Source: Tsuneonella dongtanensis (GTDB taxonomy: Bacteria; Pseudomonadota; Alphaproteobacteria; Sphingomonadales; Sphingomonadaceae). Taken from it: a stretch of DNA of 64,000 nt. The notes beneath the pieces were generated by a model, which was not told where the DNA came from, did not search any database, and worked only from the letters and a program-made list of their open reading frames with translations. This document shows, in pieces, positions 44,080 through 52,915 of the stretch; positions within the stretch are counted from its first letter, which is position 1, and the number at the start of each line of letters is the position of its first letter. The position numbers were made by a program, and so were the translations under genes. Location of the stretch: positions 2,604,001-2,668,000 of the forward strand of contig NZ_CP016591.1 of NCBI RefSeq assembly GCF_001698205.1, given 5' to 3'.

Positions 44080-45336
44080 ATGGCTGCACGCTCGGAATTC
44101 CGCCTCGGTTGGAAGACCCTGGTGGCGGGGATCGTGGGGGTCGCCTGCGGGGCTTCTCCCCTGCCCTTCAACACCATCGGCTTCACCATCGGCCCGATCC
44201 ACGAAGAGACCGGGTGGAGCTTTGCCGAAATCAGTCTGGGGATCACCGTCTACGGGATCGTCGCTTCGCTGCTCGCGCCCGTGTTCGGCTGGCTGGCCGA
44301 CAAGTACGGGGTACGCCCGGTAGCGCTGTGGTCGACGTTCGCCTTCGCGATCGCCTTCGCGCTCGTGGGCTTCGCACCGGTCATGCTCGGGGCATTCTAC
44401 GCCACGTGGTTCTTCGTCGGACTGGTGGGCATCGGTTCGACCCCGGTGACGTGGAGCCGCGCGGTGAACATGTGGTTCTTCAGGAACCGCGGCCTCGCAC
44501 TCGGACTGCTGCTTGTCGGCACCAGCATCGCCGCGCTGACGGTCCCGCGGCTCGCGGTCATAGCCATCGATGTCTATGGCTGGCGCGGCATGTATCCCGC
44601 GCTCGCACTGCTGCCGCTGCTGATAGCCCTGCCCATCGCGTTCATCTGGTTCCGCGAGCCGCGGCCTGATGAGCAGCCCGCCGAGATCACCGCTGGCGGA
44701 ACGCTGGTGGGCGTGTCGCTCGGCGAGGCGCTGCGCGACCGGCGCTTCTGGACGATCTGGCTGTCCATCGCGCTCGTCGCACTCGCCTACGGCGGGGCGC
44801 ACATCCACATGCCCGAGATCATCAAGCAGCATGGTATGACCGCCGCCGAAGGGGCCGGGATCATGGGCCTGATTGGCGTTGCGCTGCTCGCCGGGCGCAT
44901 CATTACCGGCTTCCTGCTCGACCGCTTCTGGGCACCGGCGGTGTGCCTGCCGATCCTCACGATTCCTGCGATCGCCTGCTGGTGGCTGATGGGCACTTCG
45001 AGCGACACCACCACGATATACCTCGGCGCATTCATGCTCGGCTTCGCCGCGGGGGCCGAGAGCGACCTCATTGCCTACCTCGCCAGCCGCTACTTCGGGA
45101 TGGCGAATTACGGGCGGATCTACGGAATGCTCTACATGCCGTTCGGTATCGCATCGGCTATCTCGCCGGTGCTGTACGGACGCGTGCGTGACGTGACCGG
45201 CAGCTACGACGGGATGCTATGGGCGGCGATGTTCCTGTTCGTCGGCGGCGCACTGCTGCTGTTGACGCTGGGCCGGTACCCCACTTTCGGGCGCAGCGCG
45301 GAGCAGGAGCCGACCCCCGGCGCGGTTCCGGCATGA
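44080..45336 (+). CDS. MFS transporter, monocarboxylate/oxalate-formate-like
   Basis: This 418-residue protein has 12 predicted helices. GWLADKYGVRPVALWS gives the MFS loop 2-3 signature and FLLDRFW the loop 8-9 counterpart. It starts the base after the previous stop. It may carry the substrate delivered by receptor 3 across the inner membrane, or export a product. It is unrelated in detail to the MFS protein at 12267-13553. Confidence 0.9.
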   Translation: MAARSEFRLGWKTLVAGIVGVACGASPLPFNTIGFTIGPIHEETGWSFAEISLGITVYGIVASLLAPVFGWLADKYGVRPVALWSTFAFAIAFALVGFAPVMLGAFYATWFFVGLVGIGSTPVTWSRAVNMWFFRNRGLALGLLLVGTSIAALTVPRLAVIAIDVYGWRGMYPALALLPLLIALPIAFIWFREPRPDEQPAEITAGGTLVGVSLGEALRDRRFWTIWLSIALVALAYGGAHIHMPEIIKQHGMTAAEGAGIMGLIGVALLAGRIITGFLLDRFWAPAVCLPILTIPAIACWWLMGTSSDTTTIYLGAFMLGFAAGAESDLIAYLASRYFGMANYGRIYGMLYMPFGIASAISPVLYGRVRDVTGSYDGMLWAAMFLFVGGALLLLTLGRYPTFGRSAEQEPTPGAVPA

Positions 45337-46880
45337 GCGCCGCACTCGCCGAACCGCTATCGGCGCTGGAAGCCGCGGCACCGGGGTCTTGGGACAGTAC
45401 GCCCGAGGCCATCGAACTCCACCGCCACGACGTCTGGTCGCGCGGGCCTACACCGCGCGCGGTCTTTCGCCCAGCATCGGTCGAGGCGCTGTCCAAGGGC
45501 ATTGCCGCCGCCACCGCGCAGGGCCTCGCCGTGGTCCCCCGTGGCGGGGGCATGAGCTATACCGGCGGCTACATTCCCGAAGTGACGAATTTCATCCTCG
45601 TCGACACCGCTGAAATCGACACAATCATCGCCATCGACGAAACCGACATGACCGTCACCGTCGAGTGCGGGGTCACCTGGGACGCGCTTCGCCGCGCGCT
45701 CCAGCCCCGGGGCTTGCGAGCGAAGGCCTGGGGCACCCTCTCCGGTATCAACGCCACCGTCGGCGGCGGCATGAGCCAGAACGGCGTGTTCTGGGGCGCG
45801 AGCGGTGGCACGGTTGTCGACAGCGCATTGTCCTTCGACGTTGTCTTGGCCGATGGCACGATAATCTCCACCGGCAGTGAATTCTTCCGCCCCTACGGGC
45901 CCGACGTGACCGGACTTTTCGCCGCCGATTGCGGCGCATTCGGGATCAAAGCGCGCGCAACGCTGCGGCTGGTGCGGGAGGTCGCGGGCCTGGCCTACGG
46001 CAGCTTCGCGTTCGACGAGGCCGACGCGATCTTCGCCGCGATGAGTGCAATCGCACGCGAGGGCCTCGCGAGCGAGAGCTTCGGCTTCGACCCCTTCCTG
46101 CAGTCGCAGCGGATGAAGCGCGACAGCCTCGCTTCGGATGCGAAAAGCCTCGTCACGATGATGAAGGCGCAGGGGTCGCTGCTGAAGGGATTGAAGGAAG
46201 GCGCCAAGGTCGCGCTCGCGGGGCGTTCCTTCCTCGACGACGTGCCGTTCTCCCTGCACACGATCGCCGAACGACGGCGGCAGGGAGAGGCCGACACCGA
46301 CATGGCCGAGATAGAGCGGTTGGTGCGCGAGGCCGGCGGCCGGGCGGTCGAAAACACGATCCCCAAGATCCTGCGCGCAAATCCCTTTCCTCCGGTCAAC
46401 TCGATGGTCGGCCCCGCGGGCGAGCGCTGGGTGCCGGTGCACGGCTTCCTGCCGCATTCGAAGCTGGTAGACGGGTGGAACGCGGTTCAGGCGCTCTACG
46501 CCGCGCACGCTGCCGAAATGGCGGAATACGGGGTCGAGGCAGGCGCCATGCTCGCCGCGCTGAGCCCGCAGGCCTGCCTGATCGAGCCGGTGTTCTTCTG
46601 GCCCGAGGAGCTCAACCCGCTCCACCGCCACGCGGTCGAGAAGGACCATCTCGCCAAGCTCAAAGGCTTCGCGGCGAACCCCGACGCGACCGCGCTCGTC
46701 GCAAAGCTGCGGCGGGGCGTCATCGACGCGTTCCAGGCGCTCGGCGGCAACCACCTGCAGATCGCGCGCACCTATCCCTTGCGCGAGAACCACGATCCGG
46801 CGGCATGGGACCTGCTCGTCGCGCTCAAGAAGCAAGTCGATCCGCGCGGGCTGATGAACCCCGGGAGCCTCGGCCTGTGA
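45333..46880 (+). CDS. FAD-linked (PCMH/VAO-type) oxidase
   Basis: This 515-residue flavoprotein has the PCMH FAD-binding motif PRGGGMSYTGGYIP near residue 70 and GTLSGINATVGGGMSQNG near 140. The C-terminal half ends LKKQVDPRGLMNPGSLGL, as in glycolate oxidase GlcD or 4-cresol dehydrogenase relatives. It oxidises a hydroxy acid, an alcohol or a phenolic side chain. No N-terminal signal is seen, so it acts in the cytoplasm. ATG overlaps the MFS stop; its own stop overlaps the next GTG. Confidence 0.9.
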   Translation: MSAALAEPLSALEAAAPGSWDSTPEAIELHRHDVWSRGPTPRAVFRPASVEALSKGIAAATAQGLAVVPRGGGMSYTGGYIPEVTNFILVDTAEIDTIIAIDETDMTVTVECGVTWDALRRALQPRGLRAKAWGTLSGINATVGGGMSQNGVFWGASGGTVVDSALSFDVVLADGTIISTGSEFFRPYGPDVTGLFAADCGAFGIKARATLRLVREVAGLAYGSFAFDEADAIFAAMSAIAREGLASESFGFDPFLQSQRMKRDSLASDAKSLVTMMKAQGSLLKGLKEGAKVALAGRSFLDDVPFSLHTIAERRRQGEADTDMAEIERLVREAGGRAVENTIPKILRANPFPPVNSMVGPAGERWVPVHGFLPHSKLVDGWNAVQALYAAHAAEMAEYGVEAGAMLAALSPQACLIEPVFFWPEELNPLHRHAVEKDHLAKLKGFAANPDATALVAKLRRGVIDAFQALGGNHLQIARTYPLRENHDPAAWDLLVALKKQVDPRGLMNPGSLGL

Positions 46881-47938
46881 GCGAGACCCCTACCCCTTAC
46901 GCCGCGGTCGCCATGCAGTTGACCGCGCGCTCGACCGAGGCCTGCGCCGACACCGCCGCTGTGCGCGCGCAGATCCTGGCGCACATCGGCGAGATCGAGG
47001 GTGCGATCCGTTCCGCCGCGATCTTCATCGAGCAATATGCGGGCCGCCCGGTAAAGCTCGCAGTGCTGCCGGAATACCTCTTCACCAGCTACCCGGGCCG
47101 CATCGGCATCCCGGAGTTCGCCGAGCGGGTCGGCTTCGCCGCCGATGGCCCGGAATACGCCGCGCTCGGCACCGTCGCGCAGCGGCTCGGGCTGCACCTT
47201 GCGGGCAATGCCTACGAGGTCGATGCGCATTTCCCGGGGTTCTACTTCCAGACGAGTTTCCTCGTCGCGCCCTCGGGCGATGTCGTGCTGCGGTACCGCC
47301 GCCTGCTGTCGATGTTCGCCCCTTCGCCGCACGATGTCTGGGACGCCTACCTCGATCGCTACGGCATCGACGGGGTGTTCCCCGTCGCGCAAACCGAGAT
47401 CGGCACCCTCGCCTGCATCGCCAGCGAGGAAATCCTCTACCCAGAGATCGCGCGCGCCTTCGCGTTTCGCGGTGCCGAGGTCCTGTGCCATTCCTCGTCC
47501 GAGATCGGATCGCCGCTCGCGACCGCCAAGGACGTCGCCAAGCGGGCGCAGGCGTGGGAGAGCATGGCCTATGTCGTCTCGGCCAACACCGCGGGCATTT
47601 CCGGCACCGCGATGCCGCTCGCGAGCGCGGACGGGAACAGCCAGGTCGTCGGGCCCGACGGAAAGGTGCTCGCCCAGTCGCTGTCGGGCGAGACCTACAC
47701 CGCCTTCGCGACGATCGACCTCGCCGCGCTGCGCGCCGCTCGCCGCACGCCTGCGATGACCAACAGCCTCGCGCGCCAGCGCCCCTCGCTGTTCGCCGGG
47801 GTCTATGCCGACGCGCCGGGGCAGGACGCGAATGCGATGCTCGACGGCGGCACCGCCCGCGTCCCCGAGCGCGACGATTTCCGGCGGATGCAGACGGCGA
47901 TGATCGAGAAACTCGTCAAAGCCGGAGTGATCACGTGA
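46877..47938 (+). CDS. Carbon-nitrogen hydrolase (nitrilase superfamily) with altered Lys position
   Basis: This 353-residue protein has the nitrilase fold. The catalytic Glu is in AVLPEYLF (Glu66) and the nucleophile in LACIASEEILYPE (Cys180). The lysine of the Glu-Lys-Cys triad would lie in the Tyr-Arg-Lys motif; here the sequence is RYRRLLSMF with Arg142 in that place. The Arg could substitute, or the true lysine could be elsewhere. It is expected to hydrolyse an amide, nitrile or carbamoyl bond. GTG overlaps the oxidase stop. Confidence 0.83.
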   Translation: MSETPTPYAAVAMQLTARSTEACADTAAVRAQILAHIGEIEGAIRSAAIFIEQYAGRPVKLAVLPEYLFTSYPGRIGIPEFAERVGFAADGPEYAALGTVAQRLGLHLAGNAYEVDAHFPGFYFQTSFLVAPSGDVVLRYRRLLSMFAPSPHDVWDAYLDRYGIDGVFPVAQTEIGTLACIASEEILYPEIARAFAFRGAEVLCHSSSEIGSPLATAKDVAKRAQAWESMAYVVSANTAGISGTAMPLASADGNSQVVGPDGKVLAQSLSGETYTAFATIDLAALRAARRTPAMTNSLARQRPSLFAGVYADAPGQDANAMLDGGTARVPERDDFRRMQTAMIEKLVKAGVIT

Positions 47939-48657
47939 AGCACCGCACCGTCACCGGACAGATCCGCTACACCTCGATGAAGCCGGGCAAGGAAGGGCAC
48001 GAGCGCGGACGCGAGTGGTTCCGCTTCACCCACCACGCCGACGGCAGCACGATCATGCGCGCGACCTGCGAGATCGAGGAGCCCGACCCGACCGTGCTGC
48101 GCGACGTGGTGTGCCACATCGGACCCGACCGCGCGCCGCGCAACCTGCTCGTCCACCTGACGCTCGGCGACGAATACCTCGGCTCGGGCTGGATGGCCTA
48201 CGACTCCGAAACGGACCGGATCACCTGCGAGAGCGAGGGCCCCGCCATCGGCCGCAATTCCGAAAGCCGCGCGGCGGGCGCGTTCGACGCGTTCGGCACG
48301 CACCCGGTGGTCGGCGACGGCTTTACAACGCGGTTGATGGACGTGAGCCGAGGACCGCACCGACGCAAGCTGCGCTTCTTCCTCCCCTCGCCCGACCACC
48401 GCGGCGCGAGCGTCCCGCAGATCGCCGAGGTGGAGATGGTCATGGAATACGTCGGCGAGGAGGAGAAGACGGTCGAGGCGGGCACCTTTGCCTGCCGCCG
48501 CTATCGCTACGTCGACGAGAGCGAGGGCGGCATGGGCGGCGAGCGCCATCCCGATTTCGACATGTGGGTGACCGCCGACGCGGACTCGGTGCTCGTCTAC
48601 GGCTCGATCGACGGGTACATGATGAACCGCTACGAGCTGGTTTCGCTCGAGCGCTAG
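47935..48657 (+). CDS. Protein of unknown function, paralogue of 43375-44079
   Basis: This is a 240-residue protein from GTG 47935, overlapping the hydrolase stop (GTGA). It shares four conserved blocks with 43375-44079 (described there) but has a different N-terminal third. No signal peptide or membrane segment is visible. It is the last gene of the receptor 3 operon, and its stop shares CTAG with the convergent reductase gene. Confidence 0.75.
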   Translation: MKHRTVTGQIRYTSMKPGKEGHERGREWFRFTHHADGSTIMRATCEIEEPDPTVLRDVVCHIGPDRAPRNLLVHLTLGDEYLGSGWMAYDSETDRITCESEGPAIGRNSESRAAGAFDAFGTHPVVGDGFTTRLMDVSRGPHRRKLRFFLPSPDHRGASVPQIAEVEMVMEYVGEEEKTVEAGTFACRRYRYVDESEGGMGGERHPDFDMWVTADADSVLVYGSIDGYMMNRYELVSLER

Positions 48658-49664
48658 CCCACCTCCACCAGCACCTTGCCCATGTGCGCGCCGCTTTCGA
48701 GGTGGCGCAGCGCCGCAGATGCTTCATCGAACGCGAAGCTGCGGTCGACCACCATCTCGATTCCATGCTGCGCGACGACGTCGAGCGCCGCGGCCAGCAT
48801 CGCGCGGCTGCCCGAGGCGACGCCCTTGATCGTCAGGTTCTTGCCGATGATCGCGCCTTGGCTCGCCCCCGCCTGCGCCTGCGGCGTGCCCGAAAGCGCG
48901 CCCACGGTCGCGATGCGCGCATTGGTCGCGCAGGCAGCGATAGTCTCCCCGAGCGCGCCGAAGCCGATCGTGTCGACGACGAGGTCGGCGCCTCGCCCGC
49001 CGGTCGCCTCCAGCAGCGCCGCCGCCCAGTCGGGCCGCGCGCGGTAGTCGATCGCGAAATCGGCCCCCATCGCGCGGCAGCGGTCGAGCTTGTACGCGCT
49101 CGAGGACGTGATCGCGACGTCAGCACCCAGCGCCTTGGCAAGCTGGAGCGTAAACAGCGCGACCCCACCGGTGCCCTGCGTCAGCACCAGTTCGCCGGGC
49201 TGCAAACCGCCGAACGTCACGAGCGCGTGCCAGACGGTCGCGCCCACCGCGGCGAGCGTCGCGGCCGTGGCGTCGCGCACGCCGTCCGGCACCTCGACCA
49301 GCGAATCGGTGGGCAGGACGATGCGGTCCGCCAGCCAGCCATCGCGGCTCACGCCGAGATCGGCGGCGAACACCGCGGGCGAGTATGGCCCGTCGATCCA
49401 GCCGGTGAAATGGGGAGCGATCACGCGCTTGCCGACGAGGGCCGCGTCACCCGCGATCACGACGCCAACCCCGTCGCCGAGCGGCACGCGCGTTTCGGGC
49501 AAGTCGCGTCCGTAAAGCCCGGCCAGCACCATCAGGTCGCGATAGTTGAGACCCGCGGCGCGCACCGCGACCAGCGCGTCACCGGGGCTCGGAACCGGAT
49601 CGGGCCGCTCGACGCGCCGCAGCCCGTCGATACCCGTCCGCCCGCCGATCTGCCAGGCGCGCAT
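48654..49664 (-). CDS. Zinc-free MDR quinone-oxidoreductase-like protein
   Basis: This 336-residue medium-chain reductase has AAGLNYRDLMVLAG and the cofactor motif LTQGTGGVALFTLQLAKALGA. It lacks the cysteine cluster of zinc alcohol dehydrogenases. It probably reduces an activated C=C bond or quinone with NADPH. It is the last gene of the isochorismatase-deacetylase operon and is only distantly related to the CurA-like reductase at 13977. Confidence 0.9.
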   Translation of the reverse strand: MRAWQIGGRTGIDGLRRVERPDPVPSPGDALVAVRAAGLNYRDLMVLAGLYGRDLPETRVPLGDGVGVVIAGDAALVGKRVIAPHFTGWIDGPYSPAVFAADLGVSRDGWLADRIVLPTDSLVEVPDGVRDATAATLAAVGATVWHALVTFGGLQPGELVLTQGTGGVALFTLQLAKALGADVAITSSSAYKLDRCRAMGADFAIDYRARPDWAAALLEATGGRGADLVVDTIGFGALGETIAACATNARIATVGALSGTPQAQAGASQGAIIGKNLTIKGVASGSRAMLAAALDVVAQHGIEMVVDRSFAFDEASAALRHLESGAHMGKVLVEVG

Positions 49665-50143
49665 CAGGGATGCGCCGCGCCGACTTGTTCGACCGCGGCG
49701 GCATCAAACGGCGCCCGGTAGGCGTTGTCGCCCACGCTGCCGAGCATGTCCCCCCGCAATGGCGCCTCGGGATAGACCGAGACCACGTAGTCCCCCGCCG
49801 ACGGGTTCAACCGCAGCGGCTTGATCGTTTCCTGATACACCCTGCTGTTCCAGAACGCCTGCGCGTTGGCGAGGCACGGAAAGCGAACGATCAGCGTGGT
49901 GTAGCCGGCAGGCGCCTCGCCCTCGAACCGCGCGAGTTCCTGCGGCACGTTCACGTAGTACCCGCCAAGCTGCTTGTAGAGGCCGCTGTCGGCGATCGCT
50001 TTGCCATAGGCGAGCATCCGCGCGCGGTCGTGCGTCGGTCCGGCAACGACCATCAGCACGGGCTTGTCGCAGATCTCCGCCTTCGGAGCCGGAGCCGTCG
50101 CCCCCGCCTGCGCCGCGAGCGCGAGAATCAGCGACCCCATCAT
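49664..50143 (-). CDS. Small DUF1330-like protein with possible signal peptide
   Basis: This 159-residue protein begins with a short hydrophobic stretch (MMGSLILALAAQAGATAPAP), a possible signal peptide. The body resembles DUF1330 dimeric alpha-beta barrels: LMVVAGPTHDRARMLAYGKAI, ARFEGEAPAGYTTLIVRFPCLANAQAFWNS and YQETIKPLR. The function of such domains is unknown. ATG 50143 overlaps the upstream stop and its own stop lies at the reductase start. Confidence 0.72.
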   Translation of the reverse strand: MMGSLILALAAQAGATAPAPKAEICDKPVLMVVAGPTHDRARMLAYGKAIADSGLYKQLGGYYVNVPQELARFEGEAPAGYTTLIVRFPCLANAQAFWNSRVYQETIKPLRLNPSAGDYVVSVYPEAPLRGDMLGSVGDNAYRAPFDAAAVEQVGAAHP

Positions 50144-50595
50144 CCGACTTTCTCCTCGTTGCACAGCGTCCATTTCCACGGGACGCCGTCCCTGAACCAT
50201 TCCCACGTCCGCGAGCGGGTGCGCCCGTCGGCGGCGATGGCGATCATCTCGATGTAATAGGCGCCCGGCACGTCCTGCCGTTCCAGCCGCAGCATCAGCA
50301 CATCCTCGTGCGTCTGCCAGCCGTAGCCGGAAAAACGATCGGTCTCCCACACCAGCCGGTCGCCGACGAGCTTGCCGCCGAACTCATAGGTCGCGGTGTG
50401 CCCGTCGGGCCAGATCAGTTCGTTGTGCTGGACGTAGTGCCACTCGCCCTCGTCGGGAAACTCGCACCAGGTCTTGACCCGATGCGCGTCGAGCAGCGCG
50501 CCTTCGCCGTCGAAGTGCCGGTACCACCCGTCCCAGTGCCCTTCGTGGAGCAGCATGGCGGGCATGACGGCGGCGAGCGCGGCGCGGTTGCTCAC
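50140..50595 (-). CDS. Small lipocalin-like (DUF3598-like) protein, paralogue of 55896-56378
   Basis: This 151-residue protein shares with 55896-56378 an opening MPAMLLHEGHWDGWYRHF / MPLLARHEGVWDGTYTYF, the block WPDGHTATYEFGG / WADGRTDVRDFPA and an SRTWEWFRDG / CRTWHWIRNG close. The pattern suggests a small beta-barrel binding protein such as a DUF3598-like lipocalin. It may bind a hydrophobic intermediate. The two copies are in the two operons that diverge at 54472/54559. Confidence 0.75.
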   Translation of the reverse strand: MSNRAALAAVMPAMLLHEGHWDGWYRHFDGEGALLDAHRVKTWCEFPDEGEWHYVQHNELIWPDGHTATYEFGGKLVGDRLVWETDRFSGYGWQTHEDVLMLRLERQDVPGAYYIEMIAIAADGRTRSRTWEWFRDGVPWKWTLCNEEKVG

Positions 50596-52010
50596 TGGGC
50601 TGGCCCCTCGCGGAACATCTCGATCGTCGCGGGGGTGCCCGTCTGCCGGATCAGGGCCTGGCGCCGCAGGAAGCGGAGCATGCCCTCGTCGCCCATCCGG
50701 CTGGGCCCGAGGCCCGAACCTTTGCGCGAATGATTGGTGGCGTCGCCCACCATGGTCGTCAGCGCACCGTCCTGCAGCGAGATCGCGCCGGCATCGATCC
50801 GCTCGCCGATCGCCGCGGCTTCCTCCGCATCACCCGCGATGACCGAGGCGGACAGCCCGTAATCCCCCGCGTTGGCGAGCGCGATCGCCTCTTCGACGGT
50901 GTCGAACGGGATCACCGGGATGACCGGCCCGAAGGTTTCCTCGCGCATGAGCGCCATTTCGTCGGTCAGGCCGGTCAGCACCGTGGGGCGCATGTATCGT
51001 CCGCCGCCCTGCGTCTCGATCTCGCCGCCGGTGTGGATGGTCGCGCCCCTGGCCCGTGCATCGTCGATCTGCGCTGCGACCTTGGCGGCCTGCGCGGGGA
51101 AGATGAACGGGCCGAGATGGCCGCGCGTCGGGTCGGCGCCCGTCGTTTCCACCGCTTCTGCCGCCTCGACCAGCGCGGCGAGGAACGGCTGGAAGATGGC
51201 GCGCGCGACATAGACCCGCTCGATCGACTGGCATCCCTGCCCGGTCGCCACCACCGAGGCGCGGAGCGCGACCTGCGCCGCGTGGACCGGGTCCGCCGAG
51301 GCGGTAACGATCATCGGGTCCTTGCCGCCAAGTTCGAGGTTCGCCGGGATCAGCGCGCGGGCCGCCGTCTCGGCGACCTTGCGCCCGGTCGCCGTCGACC
51401 CGGTGAAGCAGACGTAGTCGACACTGGCGATCAAAGCCTGACCGGTCTCCGCGCCGCCCATGACGTAGGCCAGCGGCAGTTCGGGCACTTCGGCCAGCGC
51501 CGCGCGCAGCGGCTCGACGAAGCGCGGGGTCACTTCGCTCGGCTTGATGAGCGCGGCGCACCCGGCGGCGAGCGCGGGCAGCGCATCGATGTGCGACAGC
51601 AGCAGCGGGAAGTTCCACGGAGCGATGGCGCCGAACAGCGGATAGGCCGACCAGCGCGGTTCGATGGTGAAGCCGGGCGTTGCGGACGGCGTGGCGTCGC
51701 GCGGCAGCCCCGCGAACACCTGCGGCCCGCGCATGGCCCAGCCGCGCGCGCGGCGCGCCACACTCTCGAGTTCGACCCGGGCGATGGCGGTGCGCCCCGT
51801 GTCGACTTCCAGCGCGGCGACGATCGGGGCCGCGTGGCGCTCCAACGCGTCGGCAAAAGCTTGAAGGATCGCCGCCCGCCCTTCCGGACCGCGCGCCTCC
51901 CACTCGGGCTGCAACGACCGCAGTCGGGCCGCAGCCTCTGCGACGGCGCCCGGCGAATCCTCGTCGAACGCGTAGTCCGCTTCGCCGGTGCGCGGGTTGA
52001 TCGCCTTCAT
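50592..52010 (-). CDS. Aldehyde dehydrogenase, coniferyl-aldehyde-dehydrogenase-like length
   Basis: This is a 472-residue ALDH superfamily protein from ATG 52010. It has APWNFPLLLSHIDALPAL, the catalytic-glutamate motif NLELGGKDPMIV, the nucleophile in ATGQGCQSIERV and EETFGPVIPV. The shorter C-terminus and MVGDATNHSRKGSGLG fit the coniferyl-aldehyde/benzaldehyde dehydrogenase subgroup. It oxidises an aldehyde in the second ring-opening operon and is only distantly related to the enzyme at 10265. Confidence 0.92.
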   Translation of the reverse strand: MKAINPRTGEADYAFDEDSPGAVAEAAARLRSLQPEWEARGPEGRAAILQAFADALERHAAPIVAALEVDTGRTAIARVELESVARRARGWAMRGPQVFAGLPRDATPSATPGFTIEPRWSAYPLFGAIAPWNFPLLLSHIDALPALAAGCAALIKPSEVTPRFVEPLRAALAEVPELPLAYVMGGAETGQALIASVDYVCFTGSTATGRKVAETAARALIPANLELGGKDPMIVTASADPVHAAQVALRASVVATGQGCQSIERVYVARAIFQPFLAALVEAAEAVETTGADPTRGHLGPFIFPAQAAKVAAQIDDARARGATIHTGGEIETQGGGRYMRPTVLTGLTDEMALMREETFGPVIPVIPFDTVEEAIALANAGDYGLSASVIAGDAEEAAAIGERIDAGAISLQDGALTTMVGDATNHSRKGSGLGPSRMGDEGMLRFLRRQALIRQTGTPATIEMFREGPAQ

Positions 52011-52915
52011 TGCTGCCCTGCCCAGCAGTCGACGATCGCATCGCCGCGCGCGAACCAGGCTTCGGGTCGCGCCGCGAGCTTCGTTATCAGGCTCTCGAAC
52101 GCTTCGATGCGATAGGGCAGGCCCATGATATACGGCGTCACGTGGATCGGGAGCATTCGTCCGCCCCCTTCGCGGGCTGCTTCTGCGGCGAGCCAGTCGA
52201 AGGCGTCTTCCATGCTTTGCGCCCAACTGTCGGCGGATTGCTGCTGCACGGCGACGATCTGGCGGTCGGACAGCTCGTGATTGAGCGGCAGATCGATCAG
52301 GCCGTTCGCGAAGCGATAGGGCAGTTCGTCGTTCACCCAGTCGCAGCAATAGGTGAGGCCTGCCCGCTTGAGCAGGTCGAGCGTGCGCCAAGACTGCGAG
52401 CGCGCGATCGACAGCCAGCCGCTGGGCTTAACCCCGCACGCCCCGAGCCGTGCGAGCGAGTCGTCGATCAAGGCGCGCTCGTCGGCTTCGGCCAAGGTTG
52501 AATCGATTGTGCCGTTCATGTCGGTCGCGTGCGCGATCACTTCGTGCCCGCCCTCTACGACCGCGGCGAGCAGTTCGGGATAGCGTTCGGCCACCGCGGC
52601 ATTCGTTGCGAATGAAGCGCTTACGCCTGCCTTCTCGAACGCGTCGAGGAAGCGCCAGGCGCCGACCCGGTTGCCGTAATCGCGCGCAGTGTAGTGGCGA
52701 ACGTCCGGATAGGCGGTCTGCATGTGCCCCGGAGCCGTGAACGCCCCGCCGGGCACTATGGGAAACCACTCGAGGCTGACGCAGCCCCACACTGCCACCG
52801 AGCCCTGCGGCCAGGTCACCGGCGGGCGTTCATGCAGGTTCGACCAGGCGTAAAGATCGTGGTCGTAACCGTTGGAACGGTTGGGATATTCGAGATAGCC
52901 GGGATCGAGCGTCAT
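52007..52915 (-). CDS. Polysaccharide-deacetylase-fold protein, divergent copy A
   Basis: This 302-residue member of the deacetylase/allantoinase superfamily has DYGNRVGAWRFLDAFEKAGVSASFATN, HEVIAHATDMNGTID in the place of the family's SHGYxW, and SGWLSIARSQSWRTLDLL. The acidic EEG pair of PuuE-type proteins is replaced by SLEWFP. It adjoins a second copy at 52912-53790 with four bases overlap; the pair could form a hetero-oligomer or act in sequence on cyclic amide bonds. Confidence 0.82.
   Translation of the reverse strand: MTLDPGYLEYPNRSNGYDHDLYAWSNLHERPPVTWPQGSVAVWGCVSLEWFPIVPGGAFTAPGHMQTAYPDVRHYTARDYGNRVGAWRFLDAFEKAGVSASFATNAAVAERYPELLAAVVEGGHEVIAHATDMNGTIDSTLAEADERALIDDSLARLGACGVKPSGWLSIARSQSWRTLDLLKRAGLTYCCDWVNDELPYRFANGLIDLPLNHELSDRQIVAVQQQSADSWAQSMEDAFDWLAAEAAREGGGRMLPIHVTPYIMGLPYRIEAFESLITKLAARPEAWFARGDAIVDCWAGQQ

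Noticed and set aside
43402-46835. Two minus-strand frames of 476 and 492 codons opposite the MFS and FAD-oxidase genes
   Set aside because: Low-complexity Arg/Glu/Asp-rich translations without motifs; the plus-strand genes are clear family members.
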